Shown here piece after piece: positions 6,925-8,641 of a stretch of DNA of 8,641 nucleotides. Positions within the stretch are counted from its first letter, which is position 1, and every line of letters starts with the position of its first letter. Where the stretch lies: the NCBI GenBank assembly GCA_011056825.1, contig DSBH01000217.1, forward strand, positions 1 to 8,641, in the 5' to 3' direction. A model generated the notes under the pieces. That model searched no databases. It was not told the DNA's origin and saw nothing but the letters and a program-made list of their open reading frames with translations. Position numbers and translations under genes: made by a program. Origin of the DNA: Deltaproteobacteria bacterium (GTDB lineage Bacteria > Desulfobacterota > Syntrophia > Syntrophales > UBA2210).

Positions 6925-8484
6925 GTGAACCTGGGAATATATATTACACGTAGCGCCCGATGCTATCCTTCACTTGCCGCCCTCGCCTTCAGTGATCGGC
7001 GTTATTCATACTCAGAATTTGAATCCAGGACCAACCGGCTGGCACAGGGACTTGTCAATCTGGGCATGCCGAAGGGAACGCACGTCGCGATACAGGCGTC
7101 AAACCGCCCCGAGATCGTCGAGACGGAAGTCGCATGTTACAAGGGCGGTTTCGTGCGCATTCCCGTGAACGCGAGGCTCTCGACAACCGAAACCATTTAT
7201 GTCCTCGAAAATTCGGAAACGCGCGTGCTCGTGGCCGATGCCGCCCACATGGCGCCTGTTCTCGAAAACCTGGAATCTCTCCCCTCCCTCGAATGCCTGC
7301 TCTGTATTGATCGCATGCCGGGAAACACGTTATATTACGAAGACTTTCTCGAACAGTCCATCGACGCGTTTCCCGACCGCGAGGTGCAGGAGGACGAACT
7401 GGCCGTCCTGGCCTACAGCTCGGGAACAACGGGAAAGCTGAAGGCGGTCATGCAGAGCTACGGGAACCGAATGGCCATGATACGCAAGGCCTTCATGATT
7501 CCGGGCGTCTCGATAGAACCGGGAGACGTATTCGCCCACGTCGGCCCCGTCACGCACGCCAGCGGCATGCTCCTCATGCCGGTGATGTATTCCGGCGGGT
7601 GCAATGTGATACTGGATCGTTTCGATGTCGAGACTCTGCTGCAAACAATTGAACGTGAAAAAGTCAATTACCTCTTCATGGTCCCCGCCATGATAAACGC
7701 CGTGATAAATCATCCGCGCGTCGCTGCATACGACACGAACAGTCTGAAAGGAATCTTTTACGGCGCGGCCCCCATGTCTGAAAACAATATCCGGCGCGCA
7801 CTCGAACTCTTCGGACCGATCCTGGTACAGGGATACGGCATGACGGAAACTACCTCCTTTACAACCATACTCACGGCCCGTGACCACGTTGAGGGCCTGC
7901 GGGACAAGACCGGAAACCGCCTCCTGTCCTGCGGGCGGCCCATCTTCGAAACGGAAATCAGGCTGGTCGACGAACAGGGAAACCGGGTGGCGACAGGAGA
8001 AACGGGTGAAATAATCGCCCGGGGCCCCGACGTGATGAAGGGATATTACAAGGATCCGGAACTCACCGAACGAACCATCATAAACGGCTGGATACACTCC
8101 GGCGACATGGCAAAGGAAGACCAGCAGGGATATATCTATATCGTCGACAGGAAATCCGAGACAGTCATCTCCGGTGGATTCAACGTCTACCCGTCCGAGG
8201 TCGAGCAGGCGCTCTGTTCCCACCCCTCCGTATCGGAGGCCTGCGTTATCGGCATCCCTGACGACAAGTGGGGCGAAGCCGTCAAGGCCGTCATCGTGCT
8301 GAGAGAAGGCGCCTCGGCGACGCAGGAAGAATTGATCGACCACTGCAGGAAATTCCTTGCCGGCTACAAGAAACCCGGATCAATCGACTTTGTGGACTCC
8401 CTGCCCAAAAACCCCAACGGCAAAATAGCCCGCCGGGCGATCAAGGAAAAATACTGGACAGCCGGCACCCGCAAAGTAAACTGA
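6925..8484 (+). CDS. AMP-forming acyl-CoA synthetase (acid-CoA ligase)
   Basis: Predicted cytoplasmic ANL-superfamily enzyme that activates a carboxylic acid with ATP and CoA to an acyl-CoA, AMP and pyrophosphate. The 519 residues match stand-alone ligases. Seen: P-loop YSSGTTGKLKAV (164-175; the usual P and G are replaced by L and A), substrate-pocket region VGPVTHASG (206-214), GAAPMS (280-285), A5 motif YGMTET (304-309), A7 HSGD (391-394), hinge VDRKSETVISGGFN (407-420), and the A10 catalytic lysine K500 in PNGK. The start is GTG 6925: it gives the family-like opening MNLGIYITRSA, a modest AAAGG lies eight bases upstream, and an in-frame stop at 6886 excludes a longer protein. It is divergent from the SDR operon and probably shares its regulation. 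It may activate the incoming acid or the acid made by the aldehyde oxidoreductase. The acid cannot be named; aromatic, medium-chain and hydroxy acids are all possible. Confidence 0.92.
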   Translation: MNLGIYITRSARCYPSLAALAFSDRRYSYSEFESRTNRLAQGLVNLGMPKGTHVAIQASNRPEIVETEVACYKGGFVRIPVNARLSTTETIYVLENSETRVLVADAAHMAPVLENLESLPSLECLLCIDRMPGNTLYYEDFLEQSIDAFPDREVQEDELAVLAYSSGTTGKLKAVMQSYGNRMAMIRKAFMIPGVSIEPGDVFAHVGPVTHASGMLLMPVMYSGGCNVILDRFDVETLLQTIEREKVNYLFMVPAMINAVINHPRVAAYDTNSLKGIFYGAAPMSENNIRRALELFGPILVQGYGMTETTSFTTILTARDHVEGLRDKTGNRLLSCGRPIFETEIRLVDEQGNRVATGETGEIIARGPDVMKGYYKDPELTERTIINGWIHSGDMAKEDQQGYIYIVDRKSETVISGGFNVYPSEVEQALCSHPSVSEACVIGIPDDKWGEAVKAVIVLREGASATQEELIDHCRKFLAGYKKPGSIDFVDSLPKNPNGKIARRAIKEKYWTAGTRKVN

Positions 8485-8498
8485 TTTCAGGGACGTAG

Positions 8499-8514
8499 TT
8501 AACTTATTAACTTA
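8499..8514. repeat. Tandem 8-bp repeat after the ligase gene
   Basis: TTAACTTATTAACTTA is two exact copies of TTAACTTA in the AT-rich gap after the ligase stop. No convincing stem-loop terminator is visible in 8485-8532. The repeat may be a trivial low-complexity tract. Confidence 0.5.
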
Positions 8515-8532
8515 TTTTCTCAACTTTCGGGA

Positions 8533-8641
8533 TTAGCATTTATTGAGAGCAAGTGTGTTCTTTGGCAGATTAACGTAAGCAAGAGCCTCCTCCATTATCG
8601 TATCCAGGAGAGATCGTGCTGTTTTTTCACAGAAAGAGCCC
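8533..8641 (-). CDS. Possible C-terminal fragment of an unidentified leftward gene
   Basis: On the minus strand one frame is open from the window edge to TAA at 8533-8535, giving about 35 residues ending in MEEALAYVNLPKNTLALNKC. The other two minus frames contain stops within this stretch. The segment looks protein-like (a helical stretch then a polar tail) but I recognise no family. It would be convergent with the ligase, the 3' ends 48 bp apart. Codon choice and base composition are more AT-rich than the rest of the window, which could mark a different origin. An open frame this short can occur by chance, so confidence is low. Confidence 0.35.
   Translation of the reverse strand, partial: GSFCEKTARSLLDTIMEEALAYVNLPKNTLALNKC

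Noticed and set aside
7330..8343. Long 337-codon open frame antisense to the acyl-CoA synthetase
   Set aside because: It lies opposite a clear ANL ligase with all core motifs. Its sequence resembles no family, and such antisense frames arise from the codon bias of GC-rich genes.
1..8641. CRISPR array, tRNA/rRNA genes, insertion sequence ends
   Set aside because: I saw no spaced repeats, no recognisable structural RNA sequence and no terminal inverted repeats; apart from the divergent control region and the right edge the window is filled with ordinary protein genes.

Overview
The window holds one complete catabolic-looking locus, probably from a strictly anaerobic bacterium. A tungsten-type aldehyde:ferredoxin oxidoreductase, an NAD-type short-chain dehydrogenase, a ThDP-dependent C-C bond enzyme and an acid-CoA ligase together fit Desulfobacterota (sulfate reducers and syntrophs). 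That taxonomic guess is an inference from gene content and protein style, not from a marker gene.

Layout. Five genes read leftward as one apparent operon starting near 6630: SDR dehydrogenase (5794-6630), ThDP-dependent lyase/decarboxylase (4080-5777), aldehyde ferredoxin oxidoreductase (2167-3990), TetR-family regulator (1523-2152), and a DASS/SLC13-type anion transporter (1526 down to base 1, running off the left edge). Gaps are 16, 89 and 14 nt, and the last pair overlaps by ATGA. An AMP-forming acyl-CoA synthetase (6925-8484) reads rightward. The shared divergent region (6631-6924) carries a perfect 19-bp palindrome that is a good candidate operator for the TetR protein, an imperfect dyad next to it, and a split direct repeat on the ligase side. 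At the right edge (8533-8641) there is a leftward open frame that looks like the last 35 codons of an unidentified gene.

How the genes may work together (inference). The transporter imports an organic anion, and the SDR oxidises or reduces a hydroxyl/keto group. The ThDP enzyme cleaves a C-C bond next to it to give an aldehyde. The tungsten enzyme oxidises that aldehyde to an acid with ferredoxin, and the ligase makes a CoA thioester, either of the incoming acid or of the acid product. The ThDP enzyme combines an acetolactate-synthase-like fold with a His at residue 29, Glu50 and Gln113, a pattern I recall from benzaldehyde lyase; its GGHI and DTRHE motifs also recall the ILVBL/HACL2 type of 2-hydroxyacyl-CoA lyase. 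Acyloin cleavage, 2-hydroxyacyl-CoA cleavage (an anaerobic alpha-oxidation) and 2-oxoacid decarboxylation all remain possible. The substrate cannot be read from the sequence.
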